Source of the DNA: Sphingomonas adhaesiva
GTDB lineage: Bacteria; Pseudomonadota; Alphaproteobacteria; Sphingomonadales; Sphingomonadaceae
Direction: 5' to 3'
Assembly: GCF_036946125.1 (NCBI RefSeq)
Contig: NZ_JAQIJT010000002.1
Span: 1,176,001 to 1,240,000 of the forward strand
Length of the DNA: 64,000 nucleotides
The notes under the pieces were generated by a model, which ran no database searches, was not told the DNA's origin, and saw nothing but the letters and a program-made list of their open reading frames with translations. Positions 8,063 through 17,213 of the stretch are shown piece by piece (the first letter of the stretch is position 1; every line of letters begins with the position of its first letter). Position numbers and translations under genes: made by a program.

Positions 8063-9274
8063 TCAGCCCTTCACCAGCGTCACCTGCATCACGTCGATCC
8101 CGCCGCCGCGAAAGCCGCCTTCGCAATACATCAGATAATAGCGCCACAATCGCTGGAAGCGCGCGTCGAAGCGGGGCGGCAGGCGGCCGTCCGCCGCGGC
8201 CGCATCGAACCGATCGCGCCATTGTCGCAGCGTTTCGGCATAATCCTCCCCGAAGGACTGCGGGTCCTCCCAGGTCAGGCCCTGCTGCGCCGCGATCGCG
8301 CGGAAGCGGCTCTCCGAGATCAGCGATCCACCCGGGAAGACGTAGCGCTGGATGAAGTCCACGCCGCCCGCGTAGGAGGCCCAGACGTCGTCGGCGATGG
8401 TGATAAGCTGGAGTGCCGCACGACCGCCCGGTTTGAGCACGCGCGCGATCGTCGCGAGATAGGTCGGCCAATATTCCGGGCCGACCGCCTCGACCATCTC
8501 GATGCTCGCGACCGCGTCGAACCTGCCCTCGACGTCGCGATAGTCGGTCAGCCCGACCGTGACGCCGGGCAGGTCGCGCGCCAGCACATGGTCACGCTGC
8601 TCGGTGGAGAGCGTCAGCGCATGTACCCCTACGCCCGCCGCCGCGGCGGTAGCCGCGAACGAGCCCCAGCCACAGCCGATCTCCAGGATGCGGTCGCCGG
8701 GGCGCGCGGCGGTACGGCGCAGGATCGCATCCAGCTTGCTGTGCTGAGCTTCCTCCAGCGACGGCGCCGAGCCGGCGAACAGCGCACTGGAATAGGTCAG
8801 CGTCGGGTCGAGCCACTCGCGATAGAAGTCGTTGCCCAGGTCGTAGTGCGCCGCGATGTTGCGACGCGACCCGGCGCGATCGTTGCGGCGCAGGCGGTGA
8901 AGCACGCGCGCCGCGAGCTTCGCGCTCGCCTTGGCGCGGGCGACGTCGCCCAGCGCGGTGCGGTTGCGCATGAACAGGTCGAAGATCGGCACCGCATCCG
9001 GGCTGGTCCAGTCGCCGGCCTCCCACGCCTCGTACCAGCCGATCGAGCCGCCGGTGACGAGCCGCCACAGCGCGCGCCAGCGCACCACGCGGACGATCGC
9101 GAGCGGGCCGGCGGCATGTCCGCCGAGCAGGCGACGGGTGCCGTCGGGAAGCTGCGCATCGATCGCCCCTTCCAGCAGTCCGGCATTGATGCGGTCGAGC
9201 ACGCGGTGATAGACGCGGCCGAGCCACCGCGCGGCGACAGGGGGTCGAGAAATCCGGGTGGTCGCCGCGTCCAT
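8063..9274 (-). CDS. cfa: Cyclopropane-fatty-acyl-phospholipid synthase
   Basis: SAM-dependent methylene transfer to cis double bonds of membrane phospholipid acyl chains; 403 residues. The SAM-binding motif LEIGCGWGSFA is near residue 196, preceded by NIAAHYDLGNDFYREWLDPT and followed by DYRDVEGRFDAVASIEMVEA; the C-terminus has FIQRYVFPGGSL and YYLMYCEGGF. I chose the ATG at 9274 because the open frame upstream runs into the photolyase gene. It lies 11 bases after the photolyase stop, at the end of a minus-strand run. In Rhodobacter, photolyase and cfa genes are both in the singlet-oxygen regulon, which makes the pairing notable. Confidence 0.93.
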   Translation of the reverse strand: MDAATTRISRPPVAARWLGRVYHRVLDRINAGLLEGAIDAQLPDGTRRLLGGHAAGPLAIVRVVRWRALWRLVTGGSIGWYEAWEAGDWTSPDAVPIFDLFMRNRTALGDVARAKASAKLAARVLHRLRRNDRAGSRRNIAAHYDLGNDFYREWLDPTLTYSSALFAGSAPSLEEAQHSKLDAILRRTAARPGDRILEIGCGWGSFAATAAAAGVGVHALTLSTEQRDHVLARDLPGVTVGLTDYRDVEGRFDAVASIEMVEAVGPEYWPTYLATIARVLKPGGRAALQLITIADDVWASYAGGVDFIQRYVFPGGSLISESRFRAIAAQQGLTWEDPQSFGEDYAETLRQWRDRFDAAAADGRLPPRFDARFQRLWRYYLMYCEGGFRGGGIDVMQVTLVKG

Positions 9275-9285
9275 GCGCAGCGCGC

Positions 9286-10626
9286 CTAACGCACCTTTCG
9301 TCCCGCCGCCAGCGCGCGCTCGCGCGCCTCGCGGTGACCGATCAGCGGCTCCGGGTAATCCCGCGGCCGGCAGCCGGCCCCGTCCGGATCGTGGACGGCG
9401 TCGTCGCCCAGCTCGGCGAGCTCCGGCACCCACTGCCGGATATAGTCGCCCGCATCGAACTTCGCCGATTGCGACAGCGGGGCCATGATTCGGCCGAACA
9501 TGTTGGCATCCACCCCGGTGCCCGCGACCCACTGCCAATTGACCGCGTTGTTCCCGTAATCGGCATCCACCAGCGTGTCCCAGAACCAGCGCTCCCCTTC
9601 GCGCCAGTCGATCAGCAAGTGTTTGATGAGAAAGGAGGCGGTAATCATGCGGACGCGGTTGTGCATCCAGCCGGTGGTCCAGAGCTGGCGCATCCCGGCG
9701 TCGACGATCGGATAGCCCGTCCGTCCCTGCTGCCATGCCGTCAGGTCGCGCTTCGCTGCCGCGCCGGTGCGCCACGGGAGCTTGTCGAACGCAGGACGTC
9801 CGTTTTCCTCGCCATATTTCGGCAGCGCCCAGACGACGCCGCTGGTGAAATCGCGCCACGCGAGCTCCTGGCGGAAGGTCGTATCCCCTGTCCCGGTCGC
9901 CTGCCAGACGGTGCGCGGCGACACTTCCCCGAAGTGGAGATGGGGGGAAAGGCGCGAGCTTCCCTCCTGCGAGGGCATGTTGCGAGCGGTATCGTAGTCG
10001 CTGATATCGAGCGACTTCACCTTCGCCAGCGCGGCGGCTTCGCCGGGGGTCCAGTCGAACCCGCCCGACCAGTCGGGCTTCGTCGGCAGCAGGTTCCAGT
10101 CGGCCAGCCGGTCACTCTTGGGCCATGTCTCGGGGGCCGGGATCGAGCGCGGCATGGGAAGCGGATCCTCGGGCGGCAGGCGCGACTGGAGTGCCTTCCA
10201 GAACGAGGAATAGATGCGATATTGCCCGCCCGATCCGGTCGTCACCTGCTCCGGCGGGGCGAGGTGGTTGCCGTCGTGGAGGCACAGGCGCTCGCCCAGC
10301 GCTTCCTCCGCGTCGCGCCACCACGGCTCGTAATGACGGATCGCGTGGATCGCCTCCGCCCCCGTCTCGTCGGCCAGTTCGATCAATATCCTGGCCGCCT
10401 TGCCCCGCCGCAAGATCAGATTACTCTGCTTTTCTTTCAATGCCTTGGAGAAGTTTGTCAAGCTGTGGTGCAACCACCAGCGCTGCGCACCGCCCATCCG
10501 CCACGCGCCCGGCGTCTCGTCATCCAGCACATAGACCGGGATCACCGGGCCGGCATGCGCGGCGGCGGTGAGCGCGGGTTGATCGTGGAGGCGGAGGTCC
10601 TGGCGGAGCCACAGAAGACTGGTCAT
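9286..10626 (-). CDS. phrB: Deoxyribodipyrimidine photolyase (CPD class I)
   Basis: Light-driven repair of cyclobutane pyrimidine dimers; 446 residues with two parts. The N-terminal antenna domain begins LLWLRQDLRLHDQPAL. The C-terminal FAD domain has SRLSPHLHFGEVSPR, RTGYPIVDAGMRQLW, TTGWMHNRVRM, DYGNNAVNWQWVAGTG and ANMFGRIMAP, which are class I CPD photolyase signatures. FAD and probably a second chromophore are bound. The gene starts 17 bases after korB and is followed 11 bases later by cfa. A cryptochrome-like signalling role is possible but less likely. Confidence 0.95.
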   Translation of the reverse strand: MTSLLWLRQDLRLHDQPALTAAAHAGPVIPVYVLDDETPGAWRMGGAQRWWLHHSLTNFSKALKEKQSNLILRRGKAARILIELADETGAEAIHAIRHYEPWWRDAEEALGERLCLHDGNHLAPPEQVTTGSGGQYRIYSSFWKALQSRLPPEDPLPMPRSIPAPETWPKSDRLADWNLLPTKPDWSGGFDWTPGEAAALAKVKSLDISDYDTARNMPSQEGSSRLSPHLHFGEVSPRTVWQATGTGDTTFRQELAWRDFTSGVVWALPKYGEENGRPAFDKLPWRTGAAAKRDLTAWQQGRTGYPIVDAGMRQLWTTGWMHNRVRMITASFLIKHLLIDWREGERWFWDTLVDADYGNNAVNWQWVAGTGVDANMFGRIMAPLSQSAKFDAGDYIRQWVPELAELGDDAVHDPDGAGCRPRDYPEPLIGHREARERALAAGRKVR

Positions 10627-10643
10627 CGCCCGACGCTACGCCG

Positions 10644-11666
10644 CTACTCCACCCGCGGTTCCTTCTCGACCATCCAGGTCTGCCCCTTGGCGAGCAATTT
10701 GGCGAGGTCGGGGGTCTTGCCGGCCGCGACCTGCGCATTCTGCGCCACGACCGCGCTTTCGAACGTCGGCGCCGGGTCCTCGTAGATGACGCCCAGCGCC
10801 ATCGGGAACGTCCCGAAGGGCATTTCGACCAGCGCATGCGCGATGGCGCGGTTGGCCTTGTCGTGGACCAGCACGCCGGGATCATCCGCCGCCACGACCT
10901 GGAGCGTCAGGGTCGCAGGATCGAGCTTCAACCCCTTCGTTCCGCCGGCGAAGGTCAGCGGCTTGCCGTGCTCGACCCACATCTGCGCCTCGGCGGCCTT
11001 CGCCTTTTCGGTGAAGGGAGCGAAGACGTCGTCGTTGTAGACGATGCAGTTCTGGAAGATCTCGACGAAGCTGGTTCCCTTGTGCGCATGCGCGGCCTTG
11101 AGCACGCCGACGAGGTTCTTGTGGACGTCGATGCCGCGCGCGACGAAGCGGGCGCCCGCCCCGAGCGCGAAGGCGCAGGGGTTGGCCGGGCGGTCGACCG
11201 ACCCGAACGGGGTCGATGGCGACTGGGTGCCCACCCTGGATGTTGGCGAATATTGCCCCTTCGTCAGTCCGTAGATCTCGTTGTTGAACAACAGCAGCTG
11301 ACAATCGAGGTTGCGGCGCAACAGGTGCATCGTGTGGTTGCCGCCGATCGACAGCGCGTCGCCGTCGCCGGTGATGATCCAGACATCCAGCTCGGGATTG
11401 GCCAGCTTCACCCCCGTCGCGACCGCGGGCGCACGGCCGTGGATGGTGTGGAAGCCATAGGTTTCCATGTAATAGGGAAAGCGAGAAGAGCAGCCTATCC
11501 CACTGACGAACACGGTGTTTTCGGGCCGAACGCCCAGCTCCGGCATGGTCCGCTGAACCGCCTTCAAGATGGCATAGTCGCCGCAGCCGGGGCACCAGCG
11601 AACCTCCTGATCGGTCTCCCAATCCTTGGGCTTGGTCACCACGAAACCGGGGGTCATGTCGTTCAT
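10644..11666 (-). CDS. korB: 2-oxoacid:ferredoxin oxidoreductase, beta subunit
   Basis: Thiamine-diphosphate subunit of a 2-oxoacid:acceptor oxidoreductase, probably acting on 2-oxoglutarate; 340 residues. It has WCPGCGDYAILKAVQ near the N-terminus, GIGCSSRFPYYM, and the TPP/Mg motif GDGDALSIGGNHTMHLLRRN followed by NNEIYGLTKGQYSPTS. The partner alpha subunit lies 51 bases upstream. The two-subunit layout (fused gamma-alpha plus beta) is that of KorAB enzymes found in aerobic bacteria. The exact 2-oxoacid cannot be proved from sequence. Confidence 0.92.
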   Translation of the reverse strand: MNDMTPGFVVTKPKDWETDQEVRWCPGCGDYAILKAVQRTMPELGVRPENTVFVSGIGCSSRFPYYMETYGFHTIHGRAPAVATGVKLANPELDVWIITGDGDALSIGGNHTMHLLRRNLDCQLLLFNNEIYGLTKGQYSPTSRVGTQSPSTPFGSVDRPANPCAFALGAGARFVARGIDVHKNLVGVLKAAHAHKGTSFVEIFQNCIVYNDDVFAPFTEKAKAAEAQMWVEHGKPLTFAGGTKGLKLDPATLTLQVVAADDPGVLVHDKANRAIAHALVEMPFGTFPMALGVIYEDPAPTFESAVVAQNAQVAAGKTPDLAKLLAKGQTWMVEKEPRVE

Positions 11667-11717
11667 CGGGCGGGTCCTGTCGGGCGGATGTTGGCGATGT
11701 TGGCGCGGACGCGAGGT

Positions 11718-13703
11718 TCAGACGCGTTGCGGAGAAGGCGCCTCCGTCCGGAGCGAGCCGTCGTCATGGCCCGATTGCGGCGTCGGCAGCTGCGCGGCAT
11801 CGGCCGGCACCTCGCCGCCCTCGTTGCCGGGCACGCCGTCGAAGAAGGTGGCGATCGCCGCCTCGATCTCCGAGATGCGGAACGGCTGGCCCGACACCTT
11901 GTTGAGCGGCTTCGCGTCGACCAGGAACTGATCGCGCAGGACGGTTTTCAGCTGGCCGGTATTCATCTCGGGCACGAGGATATGCCGAAAGCCGCGAAGT
12001 AGGACAGCGAGATTCTGCGGCATCGGCCAGATGTGGCGGATGTGGATGTGGCTGACGTTCAGCCCGCGGCGCCGCGCGCGGCGCACCGCCTGATGGATCG
12101 GGCCGAAGGTGGAGCCCCAGCCGACGACCGCGAGCGTCCCCGACGTCTCGCCCAGCTCGACCGCCTGATCGGGCACCGCGATGCCGTCGACCTTCGCCTT
12201 GCGGGTATCGGTCATCTCCTGATGGTTGGCGGGAGAGTAATCGATGTTGCCGGTGCCCTGCTTCTTCTCGATCCCGCCGATGCGGTGGAGCAACCCCGGG
12301 GTCCCCGGCCTCACCCAGGGGCGCGCGAGCTTCGCGTCGCGGGCGTAGGGCTGGAACCCGCCATCGGGCACATCCTGAAGGAAGGCGACAGGAAACGGAT
12401 CGAACCCGTTGGGATCGGGGACCTTCCACGGCTCGGCCGCATTGGCGATATAGCCGTCGGTCAGCAGCATGACCGGGGTCATATATTGCGTCGCGATACG
12501 GCACGCCTCGATCGCGACCTCGAAACAGTCTGCCGCCGAGCGCGCGGCGATGACGGGCATCGGCGCGTCGCCGTTGCGGCCATAGACCGCCTGATAGAGA
12601 TCGGACTGTTCGGTCTTGGTCGGCAGCCCGGTGGAGGGTCCGCCGCGCTGCGAATTGACGATGACCAGCGGCAGCTCGGTCATGATGGCGAGCCCGATCG
12701 CCTCGCCCTTCAGCGCGATGCCGGGGCCGGAGGAGGAGGTGACGCCGAGCTGCCCGGCGTAGCTGGCGCCGATCGCGGAGGCGATCGCGGCGATCTCATC
12801 CTCCGCCTGGAACGTGGTGACGCCGAATTCCTTCAGCCGCGACAGATGGTGGAGGATCGCCGAGGCCGGGGTGATCGGATAGCCGCCGAAGAACATCGGC
12901 AGTTCCGCCAGCTTCGCGCCGGCGACGAGCCCCAGGCTGATCGCCTCCGCGCCCGTGACGGTGCGGTACAGGCCGGGCTCGGCGGGGGCGGCGGGGAGCG
13001 CGTGCTGCTTGACGGTCTGGCCCAGCTCGGCGGTTTCGCCGTAGGCATGGCCGGCATTGAGCGCGGCGATGTTCGCCTCCGCCAGCGTCGCATTCTTCGC
13101 GAACTTCGCCTTGAGCCAGTCGACCAGCGGCTGACGGTCGCGGTCGAACATCCAGAGCGCGAGCCCCAGCGTCCACATGTTCTTGCAGCGCAGCGCCTCC
13201 TTGTTGCCGAGGCCGAAGGGCTTCACCGCGTCGAGCGTCAGCTGCGAGATGTTGAGGCGGATCACCTGCCAGCGCGCGAGCGTGCCGTCGTCGAGCGGGT
13301 TGGCGGGATATTTCGCCTTGTCGAGGTTGCGCTGCCCGAACTCGCCCTCGTCCGCGATGATGAGGCCGCCGGGCCTGAGCGCGTCGACGTTGGTCTTGAG
13401 CGCCGCCGGGTTCATCGCGACCAGCACGTCGAGCATGTCGCCCGCGGTTTCGATCGCGGTGGAGCCGAAGTTGATCTGGAAGGCGGAGACGCCGAAGAGC
13501 GTGCCGAGCGGCGCGCGGATCTCCGCGGGAAAGTCCGGGAAGGTGGCGAGGTCGTTGCCCGCCAGCGCGGTGGAGAGCGTGAACTGACCGCCGGTCAGCT
13601 GCATGCCGTCGCCGCTGTCCCCGGCGAAGCGGACCACCATCGACTCGGGGGCGGGCGACGCTCCGGCTTCCTCGGGCGTGACCTGATGCGCGGCGGTGGC
13701 CAT
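11718..13703 (-). CDS. korA: 2-oxoacid:ferredoxin oxidoreductase, alpha subunit (gamma-alpha fusion)
   Basis: A 661-residue large subunit. Residues about 20-210 form the gamma domain (RFAGDSGDGMQLTGGQF, PDFPAEIRAPLGTLFGVSAF). The rest is the alpha/pyrimidine domain (FFGGYPITPASAILHHLS, QAEDEIAAIASAIGASYAG, TSSSGPGIALKGEAIGLA, NSQRGGPSTGLPTKTEQSDL). These are standard KorA features, with CoA and TPP contacts shared with KorB. It starts at 13703 behind GAGGAG and lies 30 bases after the HDAC-like gene. Together with KorB it would give a ferredoxin-reducing alternative to the oxoglutarate dehydrogenase complex. Confidence 0.93.
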   Translation of the reverse strand: MATAAHQVTPEEAGASPAPESMVVRFAGDSGDGMQLTGGQFTLSTALAGNDLATFPDFPAEIRAPLGTLFGVSAFQINFGSTAIETAGDMLDVLVAMNPAALKTNVDALRPGGLIIADEGEFGQRNLDKAKYPANPLDDGTLARWQVIRLNISQLTLDAVKPFGLGNKEALRCKNMWTLGLALWMFDRDRQPLVDWLKAKFAKNATLAEANIAALNAGHAYGETAELGQTVKQHALPAAPAEPGLYRTVTGAEAISLGLVAGAKLAELPMFFGGYPITPASAILHHLSRLKEFGVTTFQAEDEIAAIASAIGASYAGQLGVTSSSGPGIALKGEAIGLAIMTELPLVIVNSQRGGPSTGLPTKTEQSDLYQAVYGRNGDAPMPVIAARSAADCFEVAIEACRIATQYMTPVMLLTDGYIANAAEPWKVPDPNGFDPFPVAFLQDVPDGGFQPYARDAKLARPWVRPGTPGLLHRIGGIEKKQGTGNIDYSPANHQEMTDTRKAKVDGIAVPDQAVELGETSGTLAVVGWGSTFGPIHQAVRRARRRGLNVSHIHIRHIWPMPQNLAVLLRGFRHILVPEMNTGQLKTVLRDQFLVDAKPLNKVSGQPFRISEIEAAIATFFDGVPGNEGGEVPADAAQLPTPQSGHDDGSLRTEAPSPQRV

Positions 13704-13733
13704 CGGCTCTCCTCGTCTTCTTTTGCCACCTTC

Positions 13734-14687
13734 TTATCCGGGCGGCGATCCACCCGCCAAGGTAAAAGGATATTGCGTCGGCGCAACCTCCGCTTTTCCG
13801 GAGGTTTCCGCGAGCGTGGCGATGACGCGGACATGCCGCGCCGCCAGCGCCATGACGTCATCGCCGTATCCGCCGCCCACGGTGCTCGCCAGCGGGATGC
13901 CGCGCGCCCGGGCGAGCGAGCCGACCAGCCGGTCGCGGCGCGCCAGCCCGCCTTCCGTCAGCGCAAGCCGGCCGAGGCGGTCGTCGGCGAAGGGATCGAC
14001 CCCGCCCTGGTAGAGGATCAGGTCGGGGCGGTGACGATCGAGCAGCGGGACCAGCGTGGCGGCGAGCGTCTCGACATATTCGTCGTCGCCGACATGGTCG
14101 CGCAGCGGCACGTCGAGCGTCGAGCGCGCCTTGCGGGCGGGGAAGTTCTTCTCGGCGTGGATCGAATAGGTCGCGATGCGCGGATCGGCGGCGGTGAGCG
14201 CGGCGGTGCCGTCGCCCTGATGGACGTCGACATCGACGATCAGCAGCCGCTCGACCGTCCCCTCCTCCACCAGCCGGGTCGCGGCGATGGCGAGGTCGTT
14301 GAGGACGCAATAGCCCGCCCCCGTCGTGGCGAGCGCGTGGTGGCTGCCGCCCGCGGTATTGGCGGCGAAGCCGTGGCGGAGCGCGAGGCGGGCGGCGAGC
14401 CAGGTGCCGCCGGGGACGACCCGCGAGCGGCGCGCGACCCCATGGGTGACGGGGAAGCCGATGCGGCGTTCCTTCTCCCGCGGGACCGACGCCGACAGCA
14501 CCTCGGCGACGTAATCGGGGTCGTGCGTCGCCTCCAGCCATGCGTCGGGCATCGCGTCCGGCTCGTGCCAGACCACGTCCGTGCGCGCGCGCAGCAGGTC
14601 GCGGATCGCGCCGTTCTTGCCCCAGCGATAGGTCGTCCGCCCGGGAGTCCCGGTCACGTAATCGGGATGGTGGACGACGTGGATCAT
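13734..14687 (-). CDS. Histone deacetylase-family (acetylpolyamine/acetoin-type) amidohydrolase
   Basis: A 317-residue zinc amidohydrolase of the HDAC/AcuC/AphA superfamily. Catalytic landmarks are the His pair in GGSHHALAT (about residue 115), the zinc ligands in VDVDVHQGDGTAA (about residue 150) and YQGGVDPFADD, and the catalytic Tyr in VGGGYGDD. Bacterial members deacetylate polyamines, acetylated proteins or small amides; the substrate here is unknown. The start at 14687 (MIHVVHHPDY) was chosen by homology, since the open frame extends far upstream. It is the first gene of the minus-strand run leading into korA. Confidence 0.9.
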   Translation of the reverse strand: MIHVVHHPDYVTGTPGRTTYRWGKNGAIRDLLRARTDVVWHEPDAMPDAWLEATHDPDYVAEVLSASVPREKERRIGFPVTHGVARRSRVVPGGTWLAARLALRHGFAANTAGGSHHALATTGAGYCVLNDLAIAATRLVEEGTVERLLIVDVDVHQGDGTAALTAADPRIATYSIHAEKNFPARKARSTLDVPLRDHVGDDEYVETLAATLVPLLDRHRPDLILYQGGVDPFADDRLGRLALTEGGLARRDRLVGSLARARGIPLASTVGGGYGDDVMALAARHVRVIATLAETSGKAEVAPTQYPFTLAGGSPPG

Positions 14688-14741
14688 TGGGATAAGATAG
14701 GTTGCAAAGGCGAACGCGCCACCTGAGCAGGAGAGACATGC

Positions 14742-15722
14742 ATGACCGATACCGGCCCCTTCGTTCGCGCGGATGTCCGCGGGTTCCTCGACTATCTGAA
14801 CAACGTGCCGGGGCCGAAGATGCACGAGCAATCGGCGGCGGACGCGCGCGCGGTATATTACGCGATGAAGGACGTGGCCGATCCGCCGGTGGGCGAGCTG
14901 GCGGTCATCAAGGACCTGTCGATCCCCGGCCCCGGCGGCGCGATCCCGGCGCGGCTGTTCGACGTGCGAGAGGCGCGCGCGCCGGGGCCGGTGGTGGTCT
15001 TCTATCACGGCGGCGGGTTCGTGATCGGCGACATCGACACGCATGCCAGCTTCACCGCGGAGATGTCGCGCCAGCTCGACCTGCCGGTCGTGAGCGTCGA
15101 CTACCGGCTGGCGCCCGAGGCCAGATGGCCCGCGGCACCCGACGATTGCGAGGCGGCGGCACGCTGGGTCGCGGGCAACCCGGCGGAGCTGGGGCGGACC
15201 GCGACCTCGCTGGTGCTGTCGGGCGACAGCGCGGGCGGCAACCTGACCATCGTCGTGGCGATGGCGCTGCGCGACGATCCCGCGGCGGTGCCGGTGGTGG
15301 TGCAGGCGCCGATCTATCCGGCGGCGGACATGGCGAAGGAATATCCGTCCTTCAACGACTTCGCCGACGGCTTTCTGCTGACGCGCGAAGGTATGATCTG
15401 GTTCGGCGAGCATTATGCCGCCGATCCGGCGCATCCGCGATCCTCGCCGCTGGCGGGCGAGCTGAAGGGGCTGCCGCCCGCGGTCGTCATCACCGCCAGC
15501 CTGGACCCGATCCGCGACCAGGGGCGCGCCTATGCCGCCGCGCTGGCGCTGGCGGGGGTGCCGGTGACGTTCCGCGAGGCGCAGGGCATCGTCCACGGCT
15601 TCATCACGCTGCGTCAGGCGATCCCCTCCGCGCAGGGCGACGTGGCGGGGTATCTGACCGCGGTGAAGGCGGCGATCGTCGAGGCGGAAGCGCAGCGGGT
15701 GATGGCGCAGGCGGCCGGGTGA
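14742..15722 (+). CDS. Alpha/beta hydrolase, hormone-sensitive lipase family
   Basis: A 326-residue esterase/lipase-like hydrolase. The oxyanion motif HGGGFVIG is near residue 89. The nucleophile Ser163 lies in SGDSAGGNL, the acid is in LDPIRDQGRAYA (about residue 257), and the histidine is in IVHGFITL (about residue 285). This is the complete catalytic set of the HSL (family IV) group, probably acting on short-chain esters in the cytoplasm; no signal peptide is seen. AGGAGAG precedes the start. It is divergent from the HDAC-like gene, and rppH follows 16 bases later. Confidence 0.93.
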   Translation: MTDTGPFVRADVRGFLDYLNNVPGPKMHEQSAADARAVYYAMKDVADPPVGELAVIKDLSIPGPGGAIPARLFDVREARAPGPVVVFYHGGGFVIGDIDTHASFTAEMSRQLDLPVVSVDYRLAPEARWPAAPDDCEAAARWVAGNPAELGRTATSLVLSGDSAGGNLTIVVAMALRDDPAAVPVVVQAPIYPAADMAKEYPSFNDFADGFLLTREGMIWFGEHYAADPAHPRSSPLAGELKGLPPAVVITASLDPIRDQGRAYAAALALAGVPVTFREAQGIVHGFITLRQAIPSAQGDVAGYLTAVKAAIVEAEAQRVMAQAAG

Positions 15723-15738
15723 CGTTAGGAGGCGGGGC

Positions 15739-16224
15739 ATGACCGATCCTGCCCCGCTCCCCTACCGCCCCTGCGCGGGTGTCATGCTGATGAACCGCGA
15801 CGGCCGCATCTTCGTCGGCCAGCGGCTCGATAACGTGCTGGAGGCATGGCAGATGCCGCAGGGCGGCGTCGATCCGGGCGAGGAGGCGCGCGATGCCGCG
15901 GTGCGCGAGCTTCGGGAGGAGACCGGCGTCACCGCGGACAAGGTGACGCTGGTGGCGGAGGCGCCGGGCGAGTTCGTCTACGACCTGCCGCCCGAGATGA
16001 TCGGGAAGGTGTGGAAGGGGAAATATCGCGGCCAGGTGCAGCGCTGGTTCCTGTTCCGCTTCGACGGGGAGGACGGCGACATCGACATCCGGACCGAACA
16101 TCCCGAATTCCGCGCCTGGCGCTGGGCCGACGCGGCGGACCTGCCGCACCTGATCGTGCCCTTCAAGAAAAAGCTCTATGAGGATGTGATCGCGGCCTTT
16201 TCCGAGTATCTGCCCACCGCGTGA
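15739..16224 (+). CDS. rppH: RNA pyrophosphohydrolase (Nudix)
   Basis: Removes pyrophosphate from the 5' end of triphosphorylated mRNA, starting RNase E-dependent decay; 161 residues. The N-terminus PYRPCAGVMLMNRDGRIFVG and the Nudix box spanning residues 42-64 (GGVDPGEEARDAAVRE...EETG) are complete, and EAWQMPQGG just before it is typical of RppH. The C-terminal FKKKLYEDVIAAFSEYL also matches the family. The stop overlaps the next gene's GTG start (GTGA at 16221-16224). Confidence 0.95.
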   Translation: MTDPAPLPYRPCAGVMLMNRDGRIFVGQRLDNVLEAWQMPQGGVDPGEEARDAAVRELREETGVTADKVTLVAEAPGEFVYDLPPEMIGKVWKGKYRGQVQRWFLFRFDGEDGDIDIRTEHPEFRAWRWADAADLPHLIVPFKKKLYEDVIAAFSEYLPTA

Positions 16225-17174
16225 CGATGCTGCCGAGCCTTTTGATCCTGTCCGCGGCGCAGGTGACGCCGCCGCCGCTGGAGGTGCCCGCCCCGACGCT
16301 GGGTCCGGTGGAGGTGGCGCTGGCCCCGGTGCCCCCGCCCGAGATTCCGCCCGAGGTCCGCGCCATGCTGGACGCCGCGATGCAGACCGGCGACGAGAGC
16401 GGGGTCGACACGATCGTCAAATATGCGCGCGTCGCCGATCCGGGGTCGGGCGACCTCGTCCTGCGCCGCGCCACCGACTGGCGCGAGGCACGGGCCCGCG
16501 CGCGCGACCAGCGCGTGCGCCGCGCCGGGGTGCTGGAATTGTGGAGCGGGCGGGTCGAGGCGGGCGGCTTCTCCTCCTCCGGCAATACCGAGGTCACCGG
16601 GCTGACCGGCACGCTGGACCTGACGCGCGAGGGGCTGCGCTGGCGGCACCGTCTGCTGGCGCAGGCCGATTTCCAGCGAACGGCGGGCGTCACCAGCCGC
16701 GAACGCTACGTCGCGGCCTATCAGCCCAATTACAAGATCAACGACCGCGGCTATATCTACGGCAACGCGCAATATGAGGCGGATCGTTTCCTGGGCTACG
16801 ACAACCGCTATTCGGTGTCGGCCGGGGCGGGTTACGGCGTGCTGCGGCGCAGCGGGCTGACCGCGGATGTCGAGCTGGGGCCGGCGTTTCGCCAGACCGA
16901 TTTCACCGACGACACGATGCAGCGCAGCCTGGCGGTGCGCGGCAGCCTGGACCTCGACTGGACGCTGATGAGCGGGCTGGTCGTGACGCAGGATGCCGCG
17001 CTGTACCTGGAGCGGTACAACAGCACGGTGCGAAGCGTCTCGGCGATCGAGGCGAAGCTGCTGGGACCGCTCTCCGCACGACTGTCCTATACGGTGCAAT
17101 ATGAAAGCGCGCCGACCGCAGGGCGCGTGCCGACCGACCGCACCAGCCGGGCGTCGCTGGTCTATGCCTTCTGA
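16221..17174 (+). CDS. DUF481 (YdiY-like) outer-membrane protein
   Basis: A 317-residue protein with a Pro-rich N-terminal third (PPPEIPPEVRAMLDAAMQTG) and a C-terminal beta-rich region starting near GRVEAGGFSSSGNTEVTGL. That region has alternating strands and ends SRASLVYAF with a terminal Phe, as expected for a DUF481 small outer-membrane barrel. The N-terminus is hydrophobic (MLPSLLILSAAQ) and probably a signal peptide. The start is GTG 16221 (overlapping rppH) or ATG 16227. Its physiological role is unknown. Confidence 0.85.
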   Translation: MTMLPSLLILSAAQVTPPPLEVPAPTLGPVEVALAPVPPPEIPPEVRAMLDAAMQTGDESGVDTIVKYARVADPGSGDLVLRRATDWREARARARDQRVRRAGVLELWSGRVEAGGFSSSGNTEVTGLTGTLDLTREGLRWRHRLLAQADFQRTAGVTSRERYVAAYQPNYKINDRGYIYGNAQYEADRFLGYDNRYSVSAGAGYGVLRRSGLTADVELGPAFRQTDFTDDTMQRSLAVRGSLDLDWTLMSGLVVTQDAALYLERYNSTVRSVSAIEAKLLGPLSARLSYTVQYESAPTAGRVPTDRTSRASLVYAF

Positions 17175-17213
17175 CGGTTCCGTTCGGGCGACGGGGCCGC
17201 TAGGCTGACGCAC

